A DNA stretch of 64,000 bases, taken from NCBI RefSeq assembly GCF_904061905.1, contig NZ_CAJFCI010000042.1:17258-81257 (forward strand). The letters are read 5' to 3'. The notes below the pieces were generated by a model. It ran no database searches, was not told the origin of the DNA, and was given only the letters and a program-made list of their open reading frames with translations. Positions within the stretch are counted from its first letter, which is position 1. The number at the start of each line of letters is the position of its first letter. The stretch is from Zestomonas carbonaria. Its GTDB lineage: Bacteria > Pseudomonadota > Gammaproteobacteria > Pseudomonadales > Pseudomonadaceae. Shown here one piece after another: positions 56,210-64,000 of this stretch. The position numbers were made by a program, and so were the translations under genes.

Positions 56210-56902
56210 ATGAACATCGACCTCAAAGAACTCTCCCAACTCGCACCGATCTTCCGCGAGCTGTTCAAGGGCTACCACGTCAGCCAGCGCGACGCCGAGC
56301 TCTACGCCCAGCTTTCCAACCAGCAGGACGCCTACCGCGCGCTGTTCCGCGCCCTCGGTTTCGAACTGGTCTGCGACAGCCGCGGCTTCTACTACTTCGT
56401 CCCCGAGCAGATGGGCGCCCAGGTCAACAAGACCGCCCAGCGCCTGGCGCTGTTCACCTTCATCCTCGTCGAGCACCTCGCCGACCAGGGACGCGACCCG
56501 CTGGCCGTGCTCGACGGCGGCAGCCTCGGCCGCGACGAACTGCCGCCACTGCTGGAGAAATACCGCGACCTGTTCCTGCAGGCCGAAGTCACCACCCAGG
56601 AAGAACTGGAAGAAAAGGTCATGCGCCGCCTGACCCAGCTCGGCTTCGCCGCCGAGGACAACGGCGTGTACCGCTTCCTGCCACCGATGCACCGCTTCCT
56701 CGACGTCTGTCTCGCCGTGCAGCAGGACCGCGACCTCGCCGCCACCCTGCACAGCGACCTGCCGCTGCCGACCCCGGAACTGGTCGCCGAGGATGAAGAC
56801 GAGATCGTCAGCCTCTCCGCAGCCCCAGAAACCGCCGACGAAGACGACGCACTGGCCCGCGCCATCGCCGAAGAACGCGCCCTTCAGGAGGAAGACGCAT
56901 GA
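56210..56902 (+). CDS. mksE: Condensin subunit MksE
   Basis: The 230-residue KITE-type winged-helix subunit that binds MksF. It starts MNIDLKELSQLAPIFRELFK and contains FRALGFELVCDSRGFYYFVP and KTAQRLALFTFILVEHLADQ. The acidic C-terminus (EDEDEIVSLSAAPETADEDD) is typical. It overlaps mksB by 4 bp (ATGA), so translation is coupled. Confidence 0.93.
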   Translation: MNIDLKELSQLAPIFRELFKGYHVSQRDAELYAQLSNQQDAYRALFRALGFELVCDSRGFYYFVPEQMGAQVNKTAQRLALFTFILVEHLADQGRDPLAVLDGGSLGRDELPPLLEKYRDLFLQAEVTTQEELEEKVMRRLTQLGFAAEDNGVYRFLPPMHRFLDVCLAVQQDRDLAATLHSDLPLPTPELVAEDEDEIVSLSAAPETADEDDALARAIAEERALQEEDA

Positions 56903-59736
56903 CCCAGGAACGCTACGGCATCCGCCGCTTCGCCCTGCTCAACACCGCCGGCTACAGCCTGGGCATCTTCCCGCTGGAACAGCCGCTGTCGATCTACGGC
57001 GCCAACAACCTCGGCAAGTCCGCATCGATCAACGCACTGCAGTTCCCGATCCTCGCCCGCATGTCGGACATGAGCTTCGGCAAGTACAGCCTCGAACAGT
57101 CGCGCAAGTTCTACTTCGCCTCGGACACCAGCTACATCCTGGTGGAAATCGCCCTGCCCCACGGCCCGCACGTGATCGGCGTCGGCGGCCGTGGCCCAGG
57201 CGGCGGCTTCGGCCACCAGTTCTTCGCCTACGCGGGCTCACTGGACCTCGCCCACTACCAGAAGAACGGCACCTGCCTGCGCCTGCGCGAGCTGTTCAGC
57301 AACCTCGAGCGCGAAGGCATCCATGCCTACGAACTCAAGCCCGAGGAACTGCGCCGCCTGTTGGTCGGCGGGCATACCTCCATCCCGCTCGACCTCACCC
57401 TGATCCCGCTGCGCTCGACCAGCGAACAGAGCCTGAAGACCTTCCGTGCGCTGTTCATCAACCTGCTGCACATGCGCGAAATCACCGCAGCGAAGCTCAA
57501 GCAACTGTTCCTCGATGCCTTCGAACACAGCCTGCGCTCCGGCAGCGTCGACTACATCGCCGCCACCGAAGAGGCGTTCCGCGATGTGCGCCGCATGGAA
57601 CAGGACTACCAGGCGCTGGTCGCCTCCGCCCCGCTGGTCGAGGCGCTGTCCGCCGGAGTGGCCCAGCGCGAAGTGCTGCGCGGCAAGCTGCACCGTCTCT
57701 CGCCGTTGCTCGACAACCTGCTCGGCACCTGGCAGGACTACGCCGGCGCACGCAAGGAAGAACTGGTGATCCAGGCCGAACACTACCGCCGCGAGCAGGA
57801 CGGCCTGCAACACGAGCAGCGCGGAGGCACCGCCGAACTGATGCGCCTGGAGCGGGAGATCAGCGAAATCCAGCGCTGGCTGGGCGAGCTGGCGGTGCTG
57901 AAGAACCGCTTCGCCCTGGTCGAGGACGCCAGGGTGCTGGAAGAACAACTGCTCGCCGCCAAGGACGCCCACGACGAACTGGCCGGCGCCCTGGCGCAGT
58001 CGCGGCAGTTCTCCGCCGAGGACCTCGACGAGCGCGTCCGCGACCTGGAAAAACGCCTGAAGTCGGTCAGGCAGCAGCTCGACCACGCCGACAACAACAG
58101 CTACGCCCGGTTGCGCGAGGAGTTCAGCCAGCAGGACGTCGAGCGCCTGATGCGCCTGTTCAACGGCGCGCTGTTCAGCCTGCCGCTGGGCGAGAAAGGA
58201 ATCCAACTGGACGACGGCGACGCCTGGGTGAAATCCCTGGAAGTCGTGCTGGACGGCTTCAAGGGCCAGCATTTCGAAGTGCCGGGGCTGACCATCGACC
58301 TCTCCCATATCGAGCCGCCGGCCCTCCAGGCGCTGGCCGACCGTGCCGCCCTGCGCGACCAGAAGGACCGCCTGGACCGCGAGCTCAAGCAGCTCAAGAC
58401 CCAGCAGGCGGTGGCCGCCGACCGCGCGGCGAGCAAGGCCCAGACCGAGCAGTTGTACCAGGCGGTACTCGACGCGCAGAAGGCCTTGGAAGACTTCCGC
58501 CGTTGCCAGACGCTTTCCGCCGAAGAGTCGGGAAAACTCGAGCTGCTGGCCCAGCACGAAGCCGCCCAGGACGAACTCAAGCGCGCCAGCGACGCCTTCA
58601 CCGAACGTGTCCAGCAACTGTCCGCCAAGCTGCAACTGGTCGGCCGCCAGCTCGCCGACCTGGAAGCCAAGGAACGCACCCTGGAAGACGCCCTGCGCCG
58701 CCGCCAGTTGCTGCCGGCCGACCTGCCGTTCGGCACGCCGTTCATGGACCCGGTGGACGACTCCCTGGACAACCTGCTGCCGCTGCTCAACGACTACCAG
58801 GACAGTTGGCAGGCCCTGCAACGCATCGACGGGCAGATCGACGCGCTCTACGCGCAGATCCACCTCAAGGGCGTGGCCAAGTTCGACAGCGAGGAAGATC
58901 CCGAGCGTCGCCTGCAACTGCTGATCAACGCCTACGCGCATCGCCAGGACGAGGCGCTGACCCTGGCCAAGGCACGCCGCGCGGCGGTGACCGATATCGC
59001 CCGCACGCTGCGCAACATCCGCAGCGACTACGACAACCTGGAACACCAGTTGGCGCTGTTCAACCGCGAGATCAACCGTCGCCAGGTCTCCAACCTGGAA
59101 AGCTTCCGCATCGTCCTCGCCCCCAACCGCGAGGCGCTCAAGCACATCGACCAGATCATCCACAGCGCCGGCCAGTACGAGGAAGGCGAGACCCTGTCGG
59201 TGTTCGACCTGAGCCAGTCGGCCGACCAGGACGCCAAGAACGAGGAAGCCAAGGAGTACCTGGCACGCCTGGTGGCGGCCAACCACAACCAGCTCGGTCT
59301 CAAGGACCTGTTCGAACTGGCCTTCGAGATCACCAAGGTCGGGGGCCAGCCGGTGATCCACACCGACATCGACGGTGCCGCCTCCAACGGCACCACCATG
59401 ACCATCAAGGCGCTGACCAACATGTACCTGCTGCTGCACCTGATGGACCGCGAACAGGCCGGCAAGGTGCGCCTGCCCTACTACCTCGACGAGGCGGCGG
59501 ACATCGATGAGCGCAACCAGCAGGCACTCATCGAGACCAGCGCCCAGCTCGGCTTCACGCCGATCCTCGCCTCGGTCAAACCGCAGGTCTCGGCCCAGGT
59601 CGCCATCGACCTGGAAGGCGGCAGCGGCCCGAGTGGCATCTACATTGACGAAGCGGACTGGAAATACATCAAGCGCCGCGAAACCGCCAAGGCCCCGGAA
59701 GCGCCAGCGCAAGAAGAAGCCGCCGAACCGGCCTGA
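56899..59736 (+). CDS. mksB: Condensin ATPase MksB
   Basis: SMC-like ATPase of 945 residues. The Walker A is G34-ANNLG-K40-S41 (YGANNLGKSASINALQFP). Two long coiled-coil arms span about 230-430 and 480-760. The C-terminal ATPase half has a Walker B at LPYYLDEAADIDERN (D864-E865). The lysine-rich tail ends WKYIKRRETAKAPEAPAQEE and AAEPA. No mksG/jetD nuclease gene follows, so this is the chromosomal condensin form rather than the Wadjet plasmid-defence form. A second, homologous tail sequence lies 226 bp beyond the stop. Confidence 0.95.
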   Translation: MTQERYGIRRFALLNTAGYSLGIFPLEQPLSIYGANNLGKSASINALQFPILARMSDMSFGKYSLEQSRKFYFASDTSYILVEIALPHGPHVIGVGGRGPGGGFGHQFFAYAGSLDLAHYQKNGTCLRLRELFSNLEREGIHAYELKPEELRRLLVGGHTSIPLDLTLIPLRSTSEQSLKTFRALFINLLHMREITAAKLKQLFLDAFEHSLRSGSVDYIAATEEAFRDVRRMEQDYQALVASAPLVEALSAGVAQREVLRGKLHRLSPLLDNLLGTWQDYAGARKEELVIQAEHYRREQDGLQHEQRGGTAELMRLEREISEIQRWLGELAVLKNRFALVEDARVLEEQLLAAKDAHDELAGALAQSRQFSAEDLDERVRDLEKRLKSVRQQLDHADNNSYARLREEFSQQDVERLMRLFNGALFSLPLGEKGIQLDDGDAWVKSLEVVLDGFKGQHFEVPGLTIDLSHIEPPALQALADRAALRDQKDRLDRELKQLKTQQAVAADRAASKAQTEQLYQAVLDAQKALEDFRRCQTLSAEESGKLELLAQHEAAQDELKRASDAFTERVQQLSAKLQLVGRQLADLEAKERTLEDALRRRQLLPADLPFGTPFMDPVDDSLDNLLPLLNDYQDSWQALQRIDGQIDALYAQIHLKGVAKFDSEEDPERRLQLLINAYAHRQDEALTLAKARRAAVTDIARTLRNIRSDYDNLEHQLALFNREINRRQVSNLESFRIVLAPNREALKHIDQIIHSAGQYEEGETLSVFDLSQSADQDAKNEEAKEYLARLVAANHNQLGLKDLFELAFEITKVGGQPVIHTDIDGAASNGTTMTIKALTNMYLLLHLMDREQAGKVRLPYYLDEAADIDERNQQALIETSAQLGFTPILASVKPQVSAQVAIDLEGGSGPSGIYIDEADWKYIKRRETAKAPEAPAQEEAAEPA

Positions 59737-59828
59737 CGGCTGGCCATGCCGCTTCTACGTCAAGCTTTTTCGCGGCCATGGGACTGGGCGTCCCCGCCGA
59801 TCCTACAAACACGGCCTCGATGCCGACC

Positions 59829-59896
59829 TGTAGGAGCGCGCCATGCGCGCGATACCCGGCAACGTCCAAGGCATCGCCAGCAAGCTGGCTCCTACA
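59829..59896. repeat. REP pair after mksB
   Basis: TGTAGGAGCGCGCCATGCGC faces CCAGCAAGCTGGCTCCTACA. A third partial arm, TCCTACAAACACGG, lies just upstream near 59801. Confidence 0.85.
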
Positions 59897-59907
59897 AAAG
59901 CGAACGA

Positions 59908-59957
59908 GTAGCCCGGATGCAATCCGGGAGGGCTTCCCCGGATTGCATCCGGGCTAC
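59908..59957. repeat. Perfect 21-bp palindromic repeat GTAGCCCGGATGCAATCCGGG
   Basis: The left arm begins GTAGCCCGGATGCAATCCGG. It and its exact reverse complement are separated by an 8-base loop. This common Pseudomonas intergenic palindrome ends 5 bp before the duplicated mksB tail. Confidence 0.9.
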
Positions 59958-59962
59958 GTGGT

Positions 59963-60037
59963 TGGAAATACATCAAGCGCCGCGAACCGGTCGCCGGCAA
60001 GGTCACGGAAGCAGAGAAGGAAAGCGCCGAGGTCTGA
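59963..60037 (+). pseudogene. Fossil second 3' end of mksB
   Basis: TGGAAATACATCAAGCGCCG and the next four bases (CGAA) repeat exactly the sequence at 59659-59682 inside mksB. The frame continues WKYIKRREPVAGKVTEAEKE, then SAEV and TGA, an alternative MksB tail of 24 residues. It is out of frame with the live gene and has no start. It is either a tandem duplication or the ancestral tail cut off by repeat insertion. Confidence 0.7.
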
Positions 60038-60114
60038 GGCAGTGCAGTAGCCTGGGCCATGGGGTCAAAGCCATGGCCGCCCCTCACCCCACCAAGAACA
60101 ACCCGCCACAAAGC

Positions 60115-60146
60115 ACAAGGGCCGCAATCGCGGCCCTTGTCTTTTC
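60115..60146 (+). terminator. Terminator between mksB and the MCE gene
   Basis: ACAAGGGCCGC pairs with GCGGCCCTTGT, followed by CTTTTC on the plus strand. It serves mksFEB; minus-strand read-out from the MCE gene would meet only a weak T stretch. Confidence 0.75.
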
Positions 60147-60147
60147 C

Positions 60148-62433
60148 CTATTTACCGATCGGTATCTTCGGCGTCCACAACAGCCACTCGTCCTTGGCAT
60201 CGTCGAACAGCGGGAAGGTCTGTCCCGGCCTGGCCGGCGGGCTGTCTTCCGGCGAAGCGAATGCGATTCCCCCGGAAATCAACGCCTCCAGCGATTCGGT
60301 ACGCACCTTGACGCCCTTGAACAGGCCAGCATCCACACCGATACCGCTGGCATTCCAGAACCGGCTGCCGCCACGCACCAGGGGCACGTAGCGCGGCTCG
60401 ATCCGCACGCGGATCAGCACCTGGTCGGCCTGAGAGCCCAGCTCGAAGCCGGTCACCTCGCCCACCCGCACCTCACGGAAAGTCACCGGCACTCCCACCT
60501 TGATCGAGCCCAGCCTCGAAGCGCTGAGCACCAAGCTCAGGCCCTCCTCGCGGGCAGCCTGGACCGGCGCCTCCTTCAGCGCGGTGAAGTCGGTCTGTGG
60601 CGCCCCGACCTTGCCGCCCGGCTGTACCTGCAGGTACTGGCCGCTGATCAGCGTCTCCAGGTTGGCGGTGCGGATCAGCCCGAGCTCCGGCTTGACCACC
60701 CAGAAACGGGTACCGGAACGCGCAATGCGATCGGATCCCTGGGTAATCCGCGCGGAAAGGATCACCCCCTCCAGATCGTCGGTCAGCTCGACCGTCTCCA
60801 CCTCGCCGACGTCCAGCCCTTTGTAGCGAATCGGCGTACCGGGACGCAGGCCATCGCCACTGTCGACGCGAATCCGGACTTCCTGCCCGGCCTGCATGGC
60901 GCTCTCGCGATCGGTATGCAGTCGGAAACGCTGGATCTTGCGGCTCACCGGCGCCTTCAGGTCCGTGGTCTCGAAAGCCACGCCTCCAGCCAACAGGGTC
61001 TGCAGCGACTCACTCTTGACCTCGATACCGCTCAGACCGCCGCTCAGAGTCACTCCGCTGGCATTCCAGAAGCGTGTCGAGCTGTTCACTAGGTTGGCGT
61101 ACTCCTGCTCGATATGCACGCCCAGCAGCACCTGCCGTTTATCCCTGGCCAACTGGTAGCTCTGCACCGTACCGACCTTGAGCTGGCGGTAAAGCACCGG
61201 GCTGCCCAACTGCAACGAGCCGAGAGTGTCGCTGAACAGTACCAGATGCAGACCTGGCGCATCGATGTTCAGCGGCGGCGCCTTGGGCCGGGCAACGAAA
61301 TCGCGGCGCATCGGCTTGCCCTTGGTACCGGGACGCACGGCAATGTAGTTGCCCTTGAGCAGAGCCTCCAGGCCGGTGATGCCTGCCAGGGATATCGACG
61401 GTTTGACGACCCAGAACTCGGTATCTTCGACCAGGTACTCCTCCCCTTGAGGATCCAAGGTCAGCTCCGCGGTGGCGGAATTCGGGTCCTGCTCATTGAT
61501 CTTCAGAGCCTTCAGCGTGCCGACCTGAATGCCGTTGAACAGCACGGGCGTGCGTCCCGCCTGCAGGCTCTCGAAGTCGCTGAGCTTGAGCGTGATCTTG
61601 ATGCCGGCCTGGGCAGCATCGAAGTCCTCGTAGAGCCGGAAGGGAATGCTCGGATCGGTCGGTGGGCTGTCGCTGCGATTCTCCGGAGTGGCGAAGGCGA
61701 TGCCACCGGCGACGATGCTGGCCAGCGACTCGGTGCGCACCTTGAGGCCGGACAGGTCGGCATTGACAGTCACCCCGCTGGCGTTCCAGAAGCGCGTATG
61801 CTTGCGCACCAGACTGGCATAGGCCGACTCGATGAAGACCTTGATCTCGACTGTCTTCTGATCCTCGGCCAGCACATAGCTCTTCACCCGGCCGACCTGG
61901 ATCTGCCTGTAGAACACCGGGCTGTCACGGTTCAGCGAGCCGAGGCGCTCGGCTTTCAGGACCAGGTGCAGGCCGGGCGCATCATCCGGCATCGGTGGCG
62001 GCTCAGAGAGCGCCTGGAACTTGCGAGTCGGCTCCCCATCGGCGGGACTTACCGCAATGTAGTTACCGGAAACCAGGGTTTCCAGGCCCGTGATCCCTGC
62101 CAGCGTCACGCTCGGCTTGACCAGCCAGAAACGCGTGTTGGCGCGCAGGTGCGGCTCGCTCTCCTTCTCCATCTCGATGGTGGCGATCACTCCGCGAGTG
62201 CCGTCCAGGCTGAGGGCCGTGATCTTGCCGATCGGCATCCCCTTGTACATCACTTCGGTCTTGCCGGCCTGCAGGCCGTCGCCGGACTCGAAGAACACCT
62301 CGATATCGATCCCCGCCTGGCTATAGGCCCGCCAGCCGAGCCAGCCGCCGATCAGCAACGCGATCAACGGCAGCACCCAGATAGCGGACCAGTTGGAGGC
62401 GGGGCGAACCTTCGCCGTTGGCAAGTCAGTCAT
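60148..62433 (-). CDS. MCE-domain lipid transport protein (LetB/PqiB-like, six MCE domains)
   Basis: A 761-residue protein: one N-terminal membrane helix (about 16-36), then six MCE domains at about 42-130, 154-250, 277-368, 394-489, 517-606 and 631-728. They alternate strictly. Odd ones carry RFW(L/V)VKP or EFWVVKP with a G(N/Q)Y motif. Even ones carry RFWNASG with AGG or SGG(I/V)AF. E. coli PqiB has three domains and LetB seven, so six is intermediate. Such proteins form stacked hexameric tubes that carry phospholipid across the periplasm. The start overlaps the LetA-like gene by 4 bp (ATGA). Confidence 0.93.
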   Translation of the reverse strand: MTDLPTAKVRPASNWSAIWVLPLIALLIGGWLGWRAYSQAGIDIEVFFESGDGLQAGKTEVMYKGMPIGKITALSLDGTRGVIATIEMEKESEPHLRANTRFWLVKPSVTLAGITGLETLVSGNYIAVSPADGEPTRKFQALSEPPPMPDDAPGLHLVLKAERLGSLNRDSPVFYRQIQVGRVKSYVLAEDQKTVEIKVFIESAYASLVRKHTRFWNASGVTVNADLSGLKVRTESLASIVAGGIAFATPENRSDSPPTDPSIPFRLYEDFDAAQAGIKITLKLSDFESLQAGRTPVLFNGIQVGTLKALKINEQDPNSATAELTLDPQGEEYLVEDTEFWVVKPSISLAGITGLEALLKGNYIAVRPGTKGKPMRRDFVARPKAPPLNIDAPGLHLVLFSDTLGSLQLGSPVLYRQLKVGTVQSYQLARDKRQVLLGVHIEQEYANLVNSSTRFWNASGVTLSGGLSGIEVKSESLQTLLAGGVAFETTDLKAPVSRKIQRFRLHTDRESAMQAGQEVRIRVDSGDGLRPGTPIRYKGLDVGEVETVELTDDLEGVILSARITQGSDRIARSGTRFWVVKPELGLIRTANLETLISGQYLQVQPGGKVGAPQTDFTALKEAPVQAAREEGLSLVLSASRLGSIKVGVPVTFREVRVGEVTGFELGSQADQVLIRVRIEPRYVPLVRGGSRFWNASGIGVDAGLFKGVKVRTESLEALISGGIAFASPEDSPPARPGQTFPLFDDAKDEWLLWTPKIPIGK

Positions 62434-63056
62434 GGTTGGTCATCCGATTCCGTATTGTCCCAGATCAGCCGGGGGTCGAAGGTGATCGCCGCGAGCATGG
62501 TCAATACCACCACGCAGCCGAACGCCACGGCCCCCATATTCGCTTCGATGCTTGCCAGGTTGCCGAACTTCACCAGGGCCACCAGGATGGCGATGACGAA
62601 GATGTCGATCATCGACCAGCGCCCGATCCACTCGATGAAGCGGTACATCAGGATGCGCTGGCGCGCCGACATCGGCTGGTGGCGCTGCACCGAATAAAGC
62701 AGCAGGGCGATGCCCACCAGCTTGAAGGTCGGCACCAGTATGCTGGCGACGAACACCACCGCGGCGATCGGCCACATACCGTAATGGATCAGCTCGACGA
62801 CCCCGCCCATGATGGTCGATGGCGCACCCTTGCCCAGGCTGTTCACCGTCATGATCGGCAGCAGGTTGGCCGGGATGTAGAGAATCGCCGCAGTGATCAG
62901 TAGCGCCCAGGTCCGCACCAGGCTGTCCGGGCGCCGCCCGTGCACCACCGCGCCGCAGCGGGTACAGGTCTGCCCGTGGCTGTCCGGGTCCAGGCGGTTG
63001 AGCTGGTGGCATTCGTGACAGATCAGTATCCCGGCATCAATCGCGCGCAAGGCCAT
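62430..63056 (-). CDS. PqiA/LetA-like membrane protein, second half
   Basis: A 208-residue PqiA-domain protein. The N-terminal zinc ribbon is LICHECHQLNRLD with QTCTRCGAVVHG, followed by four membrane helices (SLVRTWALLITAAILYIPAN, IAAVVFVASILVPTFKLVGI and others). In E. coli, LetA fuses two such domains in one chain of 427 residues; here the two are separate genes that overlap by 20 bp. It is co-translated with the MCE gene that follows. Confidence 0.9.
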   Translation of the reverse strand: MALRAIDAGILICHECHQLNRLDPDSHGQTCTRCGAVVHGRRPDSLVRTWALLITAAILYIPANLLPIMTVNSLGKGAPSTIMGGVVELIHYGMWPIAAVVFVASILVPTFKLVGIALLLYSVQRHQPMSARQRILMYRFIEWIGRWSMIDIFVIAILVALVKFGNLASIEANMGAVAFGCVVVLTMLAAITFDPRLIWDNTESDDQP

Positions 63057-63720
63057 CCTCCCGCTCCCCTGACAAGGCCTCCCAGATCTGGTGCGGCGAC
63101 ATGGTCACCTCCAGCCATATCTGGGCCAACAGCAATCCCACGAAGCAGGCCAGGCCTATCCCCAGGCTGACGTCGGCCAGATCGACCAGTTTGACGATGG
63201 CCACCAGGGTGCTCATCAGGTAGACCTCGAGCATCCCCCACTCGCGCATGTGCTGGTAGATACGGTAGATCAACAGGCCATAGCTGCGCCCGATATCCCA
63301 GCGGATGCTCAGCAGCACGCAGAGCTGGCAGAGCAGCTTGAGCAGTGGAATGCCCATGCTGCACAGGAACACCAGCACGGCGACTTCGCCCATGCCGCTT
63401 TCATACAGGGCCAAGACGCCAGTCCAGACCGTGTCATGAGTGGTCTGGCCGAGCAGGTTGAGTTGCATGATCGGCAGGAAATTCGCTGGCACGTAGAGCA
63501 GCAGCGCGGCGATGACCAGCGCCAGGCTCCGAGTGACCACCTGATGGCGATAACTGAACAACTCGTAGCCGCAGCGGGGGCACTCGGCACGCTCGCCATC
63601 GACGAGATGGGGCCTGCGCAGCAGCAGGTCGCACTCGTGGCAGGCAACCAGCTCCTCCAGAGGAAGCTCCGACAATTCTCGGGAGTCGGCCGTATCAGGC
63701 ATGGGCGAAGGCTCAGTCAT
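63037..63720 (-). CDS. PqiA/LetA-like membrane protein, first half
   Basis: A 227-residue PqiA-domain protein. After an acidic N-terminus (TEPSPMPDTADSRELSELPL) comes a zinc ribbon (ACHECDLLLRRPH with AECPRCGYELFS), then four helices (LALVIAALLLYVPANFLPIM and VLVFLCSMGIPLLKLLCQL). It is the first gene of the three-gene operon. It would dimerise with, or pack beside, the second half to form one LetA-like unit. The ATG at 63720 has no strong ribosome site. Confidence 0.9.
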   Translation of the reverse strand: MTEPSPMPDTADSRELSELPLEELVACHECDLLLRRPHLVDGERAECPRCGYELFSYRHQVVTRSLALVIAALLLYVPANFLPIMQLNLLGQTTHDTVWTGVLALYESGMGEVAVLVFLCSMGIPLLKLLCQLCVLLSIRWDIGRSYGLLIYRIYQHMREWGMLEVYLMSTLVAIVKLVDLADVSLGIGLACFVGLLLAQIWLEVTMSPHQIWEALSGEREDGLARD

Positions 63721-63871
63721 ATTCGGAGGCTATTCTACAGTTCCGTACCCTGCCCGCCAGACTACGTGTCTGAGTCCGATCCCAAGGTTATATACGAAAC
63801 TTCCCCGAGGGTAAGGCCAGACGTCGTGCAAATGCCCACGTGTACGCCCGTATTTTCTTCTGCGCAAAGAG

Positions 63872-63903
63872 AAACCCCCGACCTGTTGCCAGGACGGGGG
63901 GTT
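63872..63903 (-). terminator. Terminator of the rRNA operon
   Basis: On the minus strand, AACCCCCCGTCC and the partner GGTCGGGGGTTT form a strong stem followed by TTTCTCTTT, about 10 bases beyond the 5S 3' end. It separates the rRNA operon from the pqiA-like gene. Confidence 0.85.
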
Positions 63904-63911
63904 CGGCATAG

Positions 63912-64000
63912 GAGCTTGACGATGACCTACTCTCACATGGGGAGACCCCACACTACCATCGGCGATGAGTCGTTTCACTGCTGAGTTCGGGATGGGATCA
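63912..64000 (-). rRNA. rrf: 5S ribosomal RNA (3' part)
   Basis: The minus strand reads the conserved Pseudomonas 5S 3' half: CGAACTCAGCAGTGAAACGA, then GATGGTAGTGTGGGGTCTCC, then GAGAGTAGGTCATCGTCAAG. About 89 of some 120 bases are inside the window; the rest, with 23S and 16S expected upstream, lies to the right. Confidence 0.95.

Larger units (their letters stand above)
59737..60147. other. Repeat-rich gap after mksB with a duplicated mksB tail
   Basis: This 411-bp stretch has no intact gene. In order it holds a REP pair, a perfect 21-bp palindrome, a 75-bp second copy of the mksB 3' end, and a terminator. The order suggests that repeats inserted at the end of mksB and displaced its older tail. 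Confidence 0.75.

Noticed and set aside
57238..59712. Minus-strand open frame of 824 codons opposite mksB
   Set aside because: It is the mirror of the coiled-coil-rich mksB gene; its Leu/Val/Gln-rich sequence has no recognisable domain.
54898..59736. Wadjet (JetABCD) plasmid-defence system
   Set aside because: Only the F, E and B subunits are present. No nuclease subunit follows and the setting is housekeeping, so condensin MksBEF is the better reading.

Overview
The window is chromosomal DNA of a high-GC Pseudomonas close to, but not identical with, P. aeruginosa. Gene content and order resemble two P. aeruginosa neighbourhoods: mexVW / inaA / colRS / groESL / ampG, and mqo / upp / hemH / murI / prfA / prs / ychF / rimI / mksFEB. 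GroEL is close to the P. aeruginosa protein as I recall it, with scattered substitutions. This is housekeeping backbone with small accessory changes. I see no prophage, intact insertion sequence, CRISPR array or plasmid gene.

Layout. 1-3.6 kb: the end of a mexV-like adaptor gene and a complete mexW-like RND pump gene, with a REP pair between them. 3.7-7.4 kb (minus): a colRS-type two-component system, a methyltransferase, an inaA-type kinase-like gene and a small exported protein. 7.5-9.7 kb (minus): groES-groEL behind a clear sigma-32 promoter. 9.9-16.2 kb: fxsA-like, HugZ-like, SDR, DUF481, ATL, ampG and yajG-like genes. 16.4-22.7 kb: mqo, small hypotheticals, a hypoxanthine phosphoribosyltransferase, and upp-uraA. 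22.9-29.3 kb: an MFS transporter, hemH, a TIGR01777 epimerase-like gene, a renalase-like oxidase, ecotin and pagL. 29.5-34.6 kb (minus): murI-moeB and hemA-prfA-prmC. 34.8-41.8 kb (plus): TPR lipoprotein-lolB-ispE, two identical tRNA-Gln genes, then prs, rplY, pth and ychF. 41.9-49.4 kb: tRNA-Met, small proteins, EamA, carbonic anhydrase, a membrane-anchored 5'-nucleotidase-like protein, an amine oxidase, rimI and holD. 49.4-54.6 kb (minus): four tightly packed genes for exported proteins that share one motif just after the signal peptide. 54.9-59.7 kb (plus): mksF-mksE-mksB, an SMC-like condensin operon. 60.1-63.7 kb (minus): a LetAB/PqiAB-type lipid-transport operon with two split LetA halves and a six-MCE-domain LetB-like protein. 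The window ends inside a 5S rRNA gene on the minus strand, so an rRNA operon lies to the right.

Functional links. PrmC methylates the GGQ glutamine of PrfA, whose gene is next door. HemA and HemH are the entry and exit steps of heme synthesis. LolB, IspE, PagL, MurI, AmpG and the MCE operon all concern the envelope. Hpt, Upp, UraA and Prs share PRPP and nucleobase salvage.

The points most worth following are: the four-gene exported cassette with its shared N-terminal motif, divergent from mksFEB; REP elements that have reshaped the 3' ends of mksF and mksB, including a fossil second copy of the mksB tail; the alternating six-MCE protein with split LetA halves; a terminator-like hairpin in the upp leader; a perfect inverted repeat upstream of mqo; and a strong promoter inside the 3' part of ispE, in a stretch of atypical codon use. 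Function calls rest on motif and family recognition by eye; no database search was run.
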